Source: Mesostigma viride
Lineage: Eukaryota > Streptophyta > Mesostigmatophyceae > Mesostigmatales > Mesostigmataceae
Direction of reading: 5' to 3'
DNA: 64,000 bases
NCBI GenBank assembly: GCA_009746045.1
Contig: RPFO01000050.1
Coordinates: 2,097,368-2,161,367 of the forward strand
The notes beneath the pieces were generated by a model, which saw only the letters and a program-made list of their open reading frames with translations, searched no databases and was not told the DNA's origin. Shown here in pieces: positions 1 to 10,829 of this stretch. The number at the start of each line of letters is the position of its first letter. Position 1 is the first letter of the stretch. The translations under genes were made by a program, and so were the position numbers.

Positions 1-1573
1 AACGCCAGCAGAAGATCCCTAACCGCCGGATCAGGGGTCTTCAGCAGCTCAGCAGAAAGGTGGTCAGCACCGACCGCCGCATCGTACCGCAGGCGAGCAA
101 GGGCGCCGTCCAGTTCCTTCAAAGTGAAGGGGTGGACGACGTCGTCAGTGGCAAGGCAGCCCTCCTGCAAGGCGGGGACTTGGTAGTCCGCGGCCGAGGG
201 GGGGGGCGCTGGCGGCGGCGGGGGTCCGGCAACACCGAGGCGGGCGGCCGTCTCGGGGTGAAGCGGCGGAGGGGGGGCGCGAGCCCCACCGGTCAAGGAA
301 ACATTGTGGGCCAACCAGCGGTCAAGGCTGACCGGCGCCGTGCCGTCCCCCGTGTGCTCCATGCACCGGGGTGCGCTGCCGCCGGCCGCCGAGCCGGTCG
401 AGGTGGTACCACATGCCCTTGCCCTGGTTGCGAGCCTGGCAGGCCTTGGCATCCGCGATGCACTGGGCCGCCTCCGCGTCCTGAGCGTGCTCGTAGGCCT
501 CCACGAGGGCGGCCTTGAGCACTGGTTTCTGCAGCGGACCGTCCCGGCGGTAATTACGCTTGAGGCGGTGGGCACCGGGCGGCCAAGACCTTGGGTCCTG
601 GCGGTAGAGCGGGCCGGGGCGGCGGCGCCGGGCATGGCCGGCAGGTGCCGGGCCGCCAGCAACGGGGCACGGGCCGCAAAGCCCGCAAAAATGGCGGCGT
701 TGGGAGCATGCACCCTTGTCCAGCTCGATCGTCCGGCGACGTCCGCCCGGGCGTCCAGGGCCGACAGGTACTCCCGTCGGCACCGGTTCCGCTCGTGCTC
801 GGCGTCCGTCCAGTCCTCAGGATCTCCCCGGACCGGGCGTAGAGCAGACCAGTCAGGGCGGACCACTGGGGCGCGGCGCGCAGGGACGTGGAACCGGAGC
901 CGAATGGTCGCGCGCACCATTGAACCGGTGGTCAGAGCACACCGTGGGCGTGTCAAACACTCGGGTGTCCAGGACCGAGGTGCACCTGGACTGCCGTACC
1001 ACCACGTAGTCCAAACAGGCCTGACGGCCGTTAGGGCCACGAAAAGTGACCAAGTCCTGTGAGGGACGTTGGAAGTGGCAGTTGACAGCAACCATCCCGC
1101 TATCCCGCAAAAAGGCAGAAAACAGGGGAGTGTTGTCGTTAGCAGCCGTGTCAGCAGGCGCAAAGCGGCTGCCAGTAGTGCCCACGGGGAGCGTGGCATT
1201 GGCGTCGAGCAGCATAACCAAAAAGTGGCGGGCCGGAGTGACCCCCTCAAGGCTATGCAAGGATTCGAAGAACTCCTCACGGGCCGACTCAGGTAGACCA
1301 GTATGGGGTGCGTAGCCCACCCCCACCGTGAGGTGGTGTTTAGACCGCCCCTCGACGGAGGTGAAATGTGCTACCATAAGGCGTGGGGTTAGAAACTTAA
1401 GCGTGCTGAGGCTAGCAACTGCCAGCGGCGAACACAAAAGACCAACACGGTCCACCTTGGCCAGGCGTACCGCTGCCAGCGAAGTAAAACCGCCAGCCAC
1501 CCGCCAGGCGATCAGTGCTCACCATGCCAAGTGGCACCTTGCGGCGGTGTTCCTGGACGCCTACATAGAATAG
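1..1573 (-). pseudogene. LINE ORF2 fragment: APE endonuclease, linker, start of RT domain
   Basis: The segment 853-1500 encodes most of an apurinic/apyrimidinic-type endonuclease. A LLDANATLP strand stands for the family GDFNA motif, followed by the DYVVV and SDHRFN motifs that hold the catalytic Asp and His. Frames change near 850 and again near 320, after which the linker (322-783) and the pre-RT helices (1-170) follow. In the family this enzyme nicks target DNA and the RT primes on the nick. The catalytic RT core (YADD) lies outside the window. Several frameshifts make it a pseudogene. Confidence 0.8.
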
Positions 1574-1796
1574 ATACACGATGTGCAATGCAAAATGCGA
1601 CTAGCTCCGCTACCCGGTAGCTATGGTCGTCATCTGCTAGCAATCTGCGTGCATGTGTTGAAAGTGGCAAGGGCCATGCAAGGATGCCTGCTGGCCCACC
1701 AGGGGAGAACGACGGTGGATGATCGACATGGGGGTGGATGCGGCGGCCGGGGGGTGGAGGTGGGGGTGAAACGGAGGGGGGAGGGAAGCGGTAGAA

Positions 1797-2015
1797 TTAA
1801 ATAGTGCTTTTCATCGCATTTATTTTGTCCTGCAAGCGTAGGATGCGAGCCTGCCGCTTGCTCGGGGTATTCGGGGTTGGGGCTGATTGCACAACGCCGA
1901 GGCGTAGGTAATCTAGCAAACGTTGGGTTTTACGAATCTGACATTTGACAGATGAGGTTGTGGCCCGAAATACCGGCACCACCATGGCTTTCACCCGACG
2001 GTTAGGTCGAGGCAT
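1797..2015 (-). pseudogene. Short basic ORF between LINE ORF1 and ORF2
   Basis: A 72-residue Arg/Lys-rich frame lies between the ORF1 remnant and the endonuclease. It probably belongs to the ORF1 C-terminus or inter-ORF region of the same LINE, cut off by the 207-bp duplication next to it. I recognise no domain. Confidence 0.3.
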
Positions 2016-2063
2016 GGTAGTGGAACGGGACTGTTTAGAGGCTGTCCCCGAAGCCTGTTAGCC

Positions 2064-2473
2064 GCGAGCCGACGAGGAAGGTTGTCTACCTACTGTCTAC
2101 CAACAGAGGCAGCACCCTTCTGGCTAGACACCTGACGAGACTCCGCTCCGGGGGTGTTAATCGAAACACCTGTAATCTGCTTCCCATCAAAGAATGCTGC
2201 AAAGGAGCCATCCTGAAGCAGACGCAACTTAATGCGCTTACCCTTGCTTGGTCTCGTGCTTCTTGGCCTCGCGAGCCGACGAGGAAGGTTGTCTACCTAC
2301 TGTCTACCAACAGAGGCAGCACCCTTCTGGCTAGACACCTGACGAGACTCCGCTCTGGGGGTGTTAATCGGAACACCTGTAATCTGCTTCCCATCAAAGA
2401 ATGCTGCAAAGGAGCCATCCTGAAGCAGACGCAACTTAATGCGCTTACCCTTGGTCTCGTGCTTCTTGGCCTC
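2064..2473. repeat. Tandem duplication (207 bp) inside LINE ORF1
   Basis: The block starting GCGAGCCGACGAGGAAG at 2064 repeats at 2271. The copies differ at a few bases, and the first has four extra bases near 2246. The duplication covers the C-terminal part of ORF1 and disrupts it. Confidence 0.9.
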
Positions 2474-3501
2474 CTGGACGATGGTGCTGCTCCACACCGC
2501 GCTCCTCGCCTTCAGTTGAGCCGGTGTGTAGTCCTCGTCGAGGCTGAAGTCACCGTGCTGGAGCAGACGACGTGCTCCCAGCACGAGGCGTTTGTCGTGC
2601 ATGGAGGCCATGGTGACGTCCGACGACCAGGCCCAGAGGGCCTGGCAGCCGAATGGCACGTTCAATGGCAACACGGTTCTGGAGCTGCAGCTTCCCCAGA
2701 AACGCTGGGCCGCGCAGCTCCTCGGCAAGTGAGTGTGCTGTCTCCTGTGCTGCCTCGCCTTTCTGGAAGCCTTTGATTACCATATTGCGTTGGCGTTGCT
2801 GCACTGCATTCTGGGTGACCGCAGCGGTAGCTGCAGACTTGGCCGCCTGTTGAACGATGGTGGTCAACTGCTTGCCGGTGACATCGGCAAACGTGGTAGT
2901 TTTGGCAGGGGCTGCCATGGCTGTCTTCAGCTCCGGCATCGTCGCCTTCAGTCGACCTTAATGTCATCCTGCACGGTCGTAAAAGACTGTGCTCGCGAGG
3001 TCCTGCAGCGGCATGGTAAGATCGGTCGCGGGGGCTGGCCTGGCGATGGGCGTCGCCGGCAGCGGCGAAATAAGCAGCGCGAAGTTTAGGGCAGCACGAA
3101 ATAAGACAAGCAAGACGGCGATCGTTGGGCTCGATCCCACTCAGGCCACCTATCCGAAGGAGCGTCCAGAACCTGGCCGCTGCGAGGGTGGTGAATCGGG
3201 GCGTCGTGTTCGTTGCGGAGCTTCAGCACGTTAAGCACTTCGGCGTCGCTGAAGCCGAGGAAGACAGCGATGTCGTCCAGGCTCAAATTAACGCTGGTCT
3301 GGCGTGTAGAATGAGGAAGAAATGGAGTCCGGCAAGGAGGTTTCAGTCGCTATCGGAGTTGCTTCCGAAGGCGCTGCCGAAGTCTTGGTTCGCTTGTTAG
3401 CGGCGTTCTTGGCGACGACAATGTCGTGAGCGACTTTGTTTGCAGCAATGTGGGCATCAATAGATTCGGCAGGAAGAGCTGGAGACGATGCGGGGACCTC
3501 C
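2297..3501 (-). pseudogene. LINE ORF1p-like RNA-binding protein, frameshifted
   Basis: The reading begins with MEVPASSPALPAESI at 3501, continues after a frameshift through 3286-3086, then through 2939-2550 and 2728-2297 with another shift near 2680. The last part has the ORF1p/Transposase_22-like pattern: a VIKGF strand, VLGARRLLQHGDF, LDEDYTPAQLKAR, then KRIKLRLLQDGSFAAFFDG. In this family ORF1p coats the LINE RNA as a chaperone. Frameshifts and a tandem duplication make this copy non-functional. Confidence 0.65.
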
Positions 3502-3521
3502 ATGGCTACGTTGAATAGCAA

Positions 3522-4896
3522 CTAGACGATGGCAGGGGGCGCAGGCACACGGTTCACGTGCGTGGTGCCGCCATATCGTGCAGAAAAATAGCGATATCTG
3601 CTGGGCAGGCCGCTGGCGATAACTTGCGAAATCCTGGGCGATGGCTGCCAAAAATTAGATCAGCGTGTTCGTCATCACGAGTCTGTTGCAATTTACCCGA
3701 CCAAATTTCATGCCCGGAGTCAAAAGTTATGAGCATTCTCGGCATCCATAGCATGTCAGGGATATGTGTTACATATGCTCCCCACGGAGCTATGATTTTA
3801 ATTAATTAATTAATCCCATGTTCCCCTCCCACTGAGGACTTATGCTCACGTGACGCAGTCACGTGTCTATTAATTAATTAATTAATTCACAGGAGGAAAA
3901 AGTACTTTGGACTTGGGACTTATGAACAGTTTTTGAAAAACTTAGCCCTAACTGGGAGAAGACAAGTGTACAACACGGAAAACCGTATGTTGAGGGGCGG
4001 AGAAGACAAAAGGATAACTCGAATAGGTACGCAAAACCGTCCGGTAAGTAACTAACCTTGACGCGCTAACACAACCTTTAGACATGACATCAGGCTGTTT
4101 TATCAGGCGCATGACTGGGAATTGGTCACGTGCGCCGCGCCCAATCCTGGAATCTCAGCCGTAGGATCGGCGCAAAAATCCCAGTAAAAGATGGGAGGCA
4201 TGTAGGAGTTGAAATTGGAAGTGCGTCCTCGCGCCGGCAATAGAGACTTTTCGATCTCACGAAAGAAGTGGCGCAGCGCCAGCTCGGGTCCCTAGTCCCA
4301 AACATCTTTTTAAGGCACTTGCACTGTACACCGGCAAGTGGGGATTTTTTTCCTTGTAAGGGCGTACGCTTGGGACTTTGACTTCAGGAATTTTGCATGA
4401 GGTAGGTAAGTTTGCAAAAAGAAAAAGATTGTAAGTCCGAAAAAAGGCTAACAGGAGGCCTCGGCAATCTAGCAATTTCTTTACTACAGTAAAACTGCTT
4501 TTGTTAGTTGTAGCTACCAACAAATGGTGCTACTACAGTAATCGGCAGCTGAAGGCTGCACCAAATGGTAGCTGAATGTGCTACTGTTCAGAATGCGATA
4601 AATCTAGATATCCCTCTCTAAACTGGGCTCCAATATTTCCTACTCCCGTCCATTGTAGTCGACAACTTGCGACAGCATCGCAGTATCTGCAGGCAAATGG
4701 CCTACCGACGATCAGCACACATTCCTGCTGCCATGAACGCATCCCCTATCTGCTTGCTACATCCATGCTTCCCATTTCTACAGTTCAGGGGCGAATGGCG
4801 CAGTCTCCATGTGCCGTCCTCACAAACTGTCTATCCACCCATGGCTACCGCGCGTTCATCCACCCGTCCACCCAAGCAACTAGCTCCCTCCGAAAG
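3522..4896. other. Gene-free spacer with two hairpin + (TTAA)n ends
   Basis: No coding pattern is seen. Two short repeats end in a hairpin followed by TTAA-rich tails: GCTCC/GGAGC at 3777-3790 with tail to 3813, and the perfect CACGTGAC-GCA-GTCACGTG stem at 3847-3865 with tail to 3889. Paralogues of both occur elsewhere in the window. Confidence 0.6.
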
Positions 4897-7800
4897 CTAC
4901 CTCCGTTGTGTCCCCAGCACAGGCCCCAGCGGTGACGTGGGCGAGACGAAAATCTCCCGGTTCCTCGAGCTGCGCTGATTGTGCAAGAAATGCTCGTCCG
5001 GGCACCGCTTGAACGTGTCCCCATACGTGGTCGCGTAGCTGGCCGTGACGCCGCTGATCCCTCGGGCGCCGATCGGGATCTGGCTCGCGTACGTCTGCGA
5101 CGTGCTCTGCGTGCGCGTGGCCGCGTGAGACTCGCGTGCGTCACCTTCCGCCTGCTGCTTGGCCAACAGGCGGGCCTTCTCCGCCTCGATCGCCCTCAAC
5201 GTGGCCTTCTTGGCCGCCTCGGCACGGCTCTCCAGGTACGCGGCAGGGACCACATATGACGCCCGCTGTGTGTTGGACAGCGACTCAGGCGCCAGGTGGT
5301 CGTTCTGCGCGCCGAAGCCGGCAAACCCGTCCTGCGCCTGGTGCACCTGCCGGCGCAGCTTCATGAAGTAGCGCTCCTTCTCAAACGACTTGTGCAGCTG
5401 GCGGTTGCGCGCATTCTGCGACGTGTACGTGTCCTCCACGTCCGCCGGGATGGACCCGGACCACGCGAGGAAGTCTTGGGTCTTGCGCGAAGGGAGAAGT
5501 GCCGCAGGGGTGCTACCGCCCGGCCCGACGCTGCGGTTCGTGCTCGCCCCCAGCGTGCTGCTCCCGCTGTCACCGCCGTCGCCCTTGCCGGCATTTGCCA
5601 GCTTATGGAACGAGGCGTTCAGGTCCATGCTGCGGAGCAGGGCGACGCGGGTGGCGGGCGGGACGTGAGCAAGAGGATCCTCCTCGCCTTCCTCCTCCAC
5701 CTCGCCTGCCCGACCGGTATCCCTGTGGTGGGTGCTCCGTTGGTGATGTCCCCGATGGCCCTTCTTCGCGCTCCCGCTCTTGCGGGTGAGCGTGCTGTCG
5801 ACCCCGCCGCGGCGGTCGATGATCCCGCCGCCGCCACCCGTCACGCTCACGTGCTGCTTCTGCATGGACCGCCGGTTGTCCTCCTGCTCCGCCTGGTGGT
5901 CCTTCCACGCGCTCGTGGGCCGCTGGGGGAGGTACGCGTTCTTCATCTCGCTCTGGCCCTCGCGGGGGCCCACAGTGACGTGCAGGCCCCGCAAGAGCAC
6001 CAGAAGTTCCTCCCGATCAGCCTCGGACGCGGTGCGCAGGAAGGCATCGACCTTCTTGGCGGCCGACTCGGTCAGCAGGTCGCCATAGTAGATCTGGGGT
6101 TGGGGGGAATGGGGAGGAAAATGGGGGGGGGGGGGGGGGGAGGGGGGGGAGGGGGGAAGGGGGGGAAAGGGGGGAAAGGGGGGAAAGGGGGGGAAAGGGG
6201 GAAAGGGGGAAAGGGGGGAAAGGGGGGGAAAGGGGGGAAAGGGGGGAAAGGGGGGAAAGGGGGGGAAAGGGGGAAAGGGGGGAAAGGGGGGAAAGGGGGG
6301 AAAGGGGGGAAAGGGGGGAAAGGGGGGAAAGGGGGGGAAAGGGGGGAAAGGGGGGGAAAGGGGGGAAAGGGGGGAAAGGGGGAAAGGGGGGAAAGGGGGG
6401 AAAGGGGGGAAAGGGGGGAAAGGGGGGAAAGGGGGGAAAGGGGGGAAAGGGGGGAAAGGGGGGAAAGGGGGGGAAAGGGGGGGAAAGGGGGGAAAGGGGG
6501 GGAAAGGGGGGAAAGGGGGAAAGGGGGGGAAAGGGGGAAAGGGGGGGAAAGGGGGGGAAAGGGGGGGAAAGGGGGGGAAAGGGGGGAAAGGGGGGGAAAG
6601 GGGGGGAAAGGGGGGAAAGGGAAAGGGGGGGAAAGGGGGGAAAGGGGGGGAAAGGGGGGAAAGGGGGGAAAGGGGGGGAAAGGGGGGGAAAGGGGGAAAG
6701 GGGGGGAAAGGGGGGAAAGGGGGGGAAAGGGGGGGAAAGGGGGGAAAGGGGGGAAAGGGGGGGAAAGGGGGGAAAGGGGGGGAAAGGGGGGGAAAGGGGG
6801 GAAAGGGGGGAAAGGGGGGAAAGGGGGGGAAAGGGGGGGAAAGGGGGGAAAGGGGGGGAAAGGGGGGAAAGGGGGGAAAGGGGGAAAGGGGGGGAAAGGG
6901 GGGAAAGGGGGAAAGGGGGGGAAAGGGGGAAAGGGGGGAAAGGGGGGAAAGGGGGAAAGGGGGGAAAGGGGGGGAAAGGGGGAAAGGGGGGAAAGGGGGG
7001 AAAGGGGGAAAGGGGGGAAAGGGGGGGAAAGGGGGGAAAGGGGGGGAAAGGGGGGAAAGGGGGGAAAGGGGGGAAAGGGGGGGAAAGGGGGGAAAGGGGG
7101 GGAAAGGGGGGGAAAGGGGGGGAAAGGGGGGAAAGGGGGGGAAGGAGAAGGGGCAGGGAATGTACGTGTATATGTGTGGGTGTATGGAAGAATAGGGAAG
7201 AATGGGCAACGCATTCATGTGTGAATGAAAGATTGAATAGCGGTGGTAGGGAAGGGAGTGCATGCATGTATCTGTGTGTGTGTGTGTGTGTGTGCATTCT
7301 TCATTTCGTGCGTGGGGAGATGGGAATGGGCGAAGGTGGCGCTCAGGCATGGTCTGTGAACATGATAGCATCCAAGGTTGCTTACATACAATGTCACCAC
7401 TGGCTTGCACAAGACGCCAAGTCTTGGCTGCCTATGACCATACCTGGTCTGTTGGTCACCGAATATTGGGGCAAAGCAAAGCCAGGTGGGGGTCTGATAG
7501 CTAAAATGGGTTAAGGCCAAGGATCGTTACCATATTCAAAGGGACGGCTGCCAGATGCAATGCAAGTTTGTGTTCGGCGTACTCTGCACTCGATGACAGA
7601 CAGACATTTCCTTGATAACCTGATCTTGTTTACCAGCATCTACCGCAATTACTAGGGGTATAATTAGCATCACACCAAGGTCAAGTTGATGCGCAATTTA
7701 AACCTTGAAAACTGATGAGAGGCATTTAGAGCCCCTTTAGGGCACGCGCCTAGAGGCAGCTACTTTGCAATTCAGTCCCTGAAAGATGCACGCAAGAGGA

Positions 7801-8648
7801 CCGAGATGAAGCTTCTAAAAGGAAAAGGCTGATAGCATCATTTTTCGATATAGATACACACTGACGCACACATACCTTCACACACATACACACAACCAAG
7901 TTCCACTTACCCGATGCCGTCGTAAATGTTGGAAGAACTTTTGAGCCTGTGAGACTGCTCCGATTTCACGGCTCCGAGGATGAGCTTCCTCTTGTGCATC
8001 GCTGTCCTCGACCCCTGGCTCACTGGCCTCCCCGACGTTGTCCCTGCTGGCACCCTGCCATGTATACGTGTCGTTGTACGACGTCCTGAGCTGCGCCTTC
8101 CACATGGATTGGTCACCTTTACACATGACATTTTGCAATGTGGATTCTACGTTGCCGTTAACCACCTGGCTCGGCCTCGAGCACTCTCGGACCATTTCCC
8201 GCGCTTCGGCTGATGAGGAAATTGCATCAAAGGCATTCTGGTAACTTGTTTCCGCACCGCGAAATAGCGACCTCGAGGTAGATGTGCCGTGGGAGGCCTT
8301 GGTGGGCGACCTCGTAGGCGATGTCTGAGGCCTTGCCCCCAAACTTGAATTCCTTGCCAAATCCTTAGTTTCTCCACCGCTCGATTCAAGAGCTCCGTAA
8401 CCATTTGCCGTCGATGGCCTCGGTACACGCAAGTCGTGTTTGCCAAAAAACACGCCCGTGGCTGGCCTCGATGGCGGCTCCGACACTGCCGGCTTGATCG
8501 CCAGCTTATCAAACATCTTATAAAAACGCTCCTTGTCTCCCGGCTCTGCGCGTGACAGCCAGGATGACACGGCGGTGGAATACTTTTGGTCTTTCCACAC
8601 GCCATTGTCATTCGCGATGTCTGCTCCCGGACGTAATCCCCTCGGCAT
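4897..8648 (-). CDS. Two-exon gene, unknown; possible axonemal/microtubule-associated protein
   Basis: Exon 1 is 8648-7911, ending CGG before GTAAGT. Exon 2 is 6093-4897, after a CCCCAG acceptor. Both joins are phase 0, giving 644 residues. The ATG at 8648 is a choice: the frame stays open to 9014, so the start may lie upstream or in another exon. The protein is low in complexity and polar. It contains spaced short motifs of the form S-Y-x-x-(A/T)-(F/Y): SYQNAFD, TSYNDTYTW, SYATTYGDTF. A Lys/Glu-rich helix (about 40 residues, rich in AEAAKKATLRAIEAEK-like sequence) lies in the C-terminal third. Such Tyr motifs recur in microtubule inner proteins and flagella-associated proteins, so an axonemal role is my inference; no catalytic domain is seen. 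The 1.8-kb intron contains a 1-kb purine/pyrimidine array. Confidence 0.65.
6121..7145. repeat. About 1 kb (G5-7A3)n array inside the intron
   Basis: More than 100 units of five to seven G followed by AAA, with almost no other base. On the sense strand of the host gene it is an uninterrupted CCCCCCTTT polypyrimidine tract ending about 25 nt before the 3' splice site at 6094. The G-rich strand has dense G-quadruplex potential. Confidence 0.97.
7273..7294. repeat. (TG)n microsatellite
   Basis: Eleven TG dinucleotides within the same intron as the G-rich array. Confidence 0.95.
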
Positions 8649-10829
8649 GATTGCCTGATTCGCTTTCTCCGAGGTCAGTGCACGAGTCACAGTGTTAAGG
8701 ATTTCCCAGCTTGAAGGTAACCCATACGGTCCAAAACAAGAACATCCTCCTCGTTCACAGCACCTATATTCCGCATTGTTGCAATCGATTACCACAGCAG
8801 AACACGCAACAAGGCCAAGGAAACTACCGTTATCGTCTGCCAAAACTGGGCGCGCGCGTGCCGTTTCTTCGAGACGGGCTATTTTTTGCTGGCCAGTGGC
8901 CAGCAGCCCAGCACCCACCGGGCACCGGGCCTGGCGTGGCACGACCAAGTCTGACATGGGTGATGGTGGCATCTCTCCCATTGGTAGCATCGCATCCCGT
9001 CGGCTTCGCCACAACGCAAGCTAGTTTTAGATTCTGACAAAGATTCTATAAGGTCAATTACAACTTCCCTGCTGCGATAGCTGTTACGCGATAGTTCAGA
9101 GACTATAACTGGAATCTAACGGGAGTGATTAGGTCGTGATTGATGCCGTACTAGGGTCTTTACGTTTGCCCGTCGACCGTTGACCAAGCGACCTACAGTA
9201 TACGTAGTGTACAGTACTGTAGTTGATGAAGGTTGATGACCTTAGTATGCGACGCGACGCGACGAGCCAGGCCCGGCCAGGGGACAGGGGTTGGCACTTG
9301 GAAATACAGTAGGAATCAGCGCTTCGTTTAGACTTTTTTCCACAGCCGGCACCGCGCCGGCAACAATTTTCCTTGGCCGGTAGCCGGCGAATGCCGGCCA
9401 ATAGCCGGCGTAGGCCGGCCACGAGCTGGCCAAGTACCTGGCTCTGTGGACAGAGGAGTGTGGAGGCACTGATGGAACGCGGGAATGCTGGTTGATAAAC
9501 TTGATTCGATGCTGGTTGAGAAACTTGTTTGAAAACTACACCCCTCACATTGTTTGTTTTACTAAATAATTCTGAGGCGCGGCGTCGACCACCTGCAACG
9601 ATAAATAGAACAAAAGATTCTTTTAATTTTTTTTAAAATAATTATTCCTGAGCGTACTCCCCTGTCTTTTTTCATAGCTACCAAACAAACAAAGAAAGTG
9701 TAAATAAATATTCTTTGACTGCCCAACTGAAGCGCTTCTTTTGCGGTAAAAAACAAAGAATCTCTGGCTGAAAAATTTGCTCAGTTTTACTAGCCGTCAA
9801 AAGAGCAGTGCAGCCTAGTGCAGCCGGCTGGGTAGCCTGGGTTATAAAACAAACAAAGAATTATTAAATTTCGCAGCTAGTTCAACGGTTGTTTGGTAAC
9901 CAAACAAACAAACTAATCACTAATTAATTGGACGGGCACATTAGCACTTGCAACCAATAAAACGCTTTATTCTAATTCCAAAATGCTAGGGGTGCCGGCG
10001 CTGCGGTGTAGTTGTTGTTGTTCTTGTTGTGTCCCACGCCGCACATGGGCAGCAGAGAATCTACAGAGGCCGAGGGCCGGATACCGTATATTAGGCTGCG
10101 GTGTAAGTTGTGTACCTTACAGCATGAGGTGGGCCCCGCCGCGCCGGCACCTAGGAGAGCCAGCCGTCTGGCCGGATCCGCGCCGGGTACTTTTCTCCAC
10201 AGCCGGATCCGTCCGGATCCGGCAGCCGGATCCGACGGATCCGGCTGTAAACGAAGCGCTGGTAGGAATTTCTGAACTGGAAATTACGTAGTAATTAAGC
10301 TTATTTTATAGGAATTACGTAACGTTCTCTTTCGGACTTTTTGCCATCTGTTCTAATCAGGGTTCTAATACAAAAATTCGCGACACGAAACAGAGTAAGA
10401 CCAGTGAGACGACAGTCGTGACTCCTCATGAGTCGACAGAGTTGAGTGGCGGAGTGCAGACGACAGAGTTGTGACGAACTGACGATTGCAATATCATCAT
10501 GATGACACGTGGATTACTGATATATAATTATAATTTATCAAGTGACAGAGCCGGACTCATGGGTACCTTCTGCTCATAGGAAATGGGTACATTTACCCTA
10601 ATTACGGTACGAAACGATGGCGCCCCAAGCACGATGCTCGTGGGTGCATGTCATCAATGGCTCCTGCCGAATTGAAGTCCTTTGTGTCGGTGGACTTAGT
10701 GCCCATCACAAGGCCCGCACTTGCTCACCTAGGTAGACAAGCATCGCTCTCACCACATGCATGGGTTTGGTTGGTCTTCTTTTGTGCAATGATTACGCCC
10801 GTTGGGGGACGTCGGACATTGCTGCGCAG
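8649..10829. other. Spacer between divergent genes with GCCGG and GGATCC palindrome clusters
   Basis: No gene is supported here. Two clusters of short palindromes occur at 9340-9430 (GCCGGC type) and 10143-10247 (CCGGATCCGG type). They share a 14-bp flank in opposite orientation: CAGCGCTTCGTTTA at 9317-9330 and its complement at 10248-10261. Between them is AT-rich DNA with several AAACAAACAAAGAA-like runs (9684, 9846, 9903). Confidence 0.6.

Larger units (their letters stand above)
1..3521 (-). mobile_element. Decayed non-LTR retrotransposon (LINE), left part off the window
   Basis: Reading the minus strand from about 3.5 kb down, one meets an ORF1-type RNA-binding protein, then an APE-type endonuclease, a linker, and at the left edge the segment that precedes the reverse transcriptase. 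This is the order of an L1-like two-ORF LINE. Frameshifts break both ORFs, so it is a dead or poorly active copy. The linker and pre-RT segment (for example RLRYDAAVGADHLSAELLK, near 40-110) match the corresponding part of the second LINE at 49.4-51.7 kb in pattern but not closely in sequence, so the two are related families rather than recent copies. The 5' boundary near 3.5 kb is a guess. Confidence 0.85.

Noticed and set aside
5296-7224. 642-codon collagen-like frame (GGKGGERG)
   Set aside because: It is the translation of the intronic G5-7A3 array plus the antisense of a real exon.
4897-7410. 837-codon minus frame with a Pro/Phe-rich N-terminus
   Set aside because: Only the part below 6093 is exon; the rest reads through the intron array past a good acceptor.
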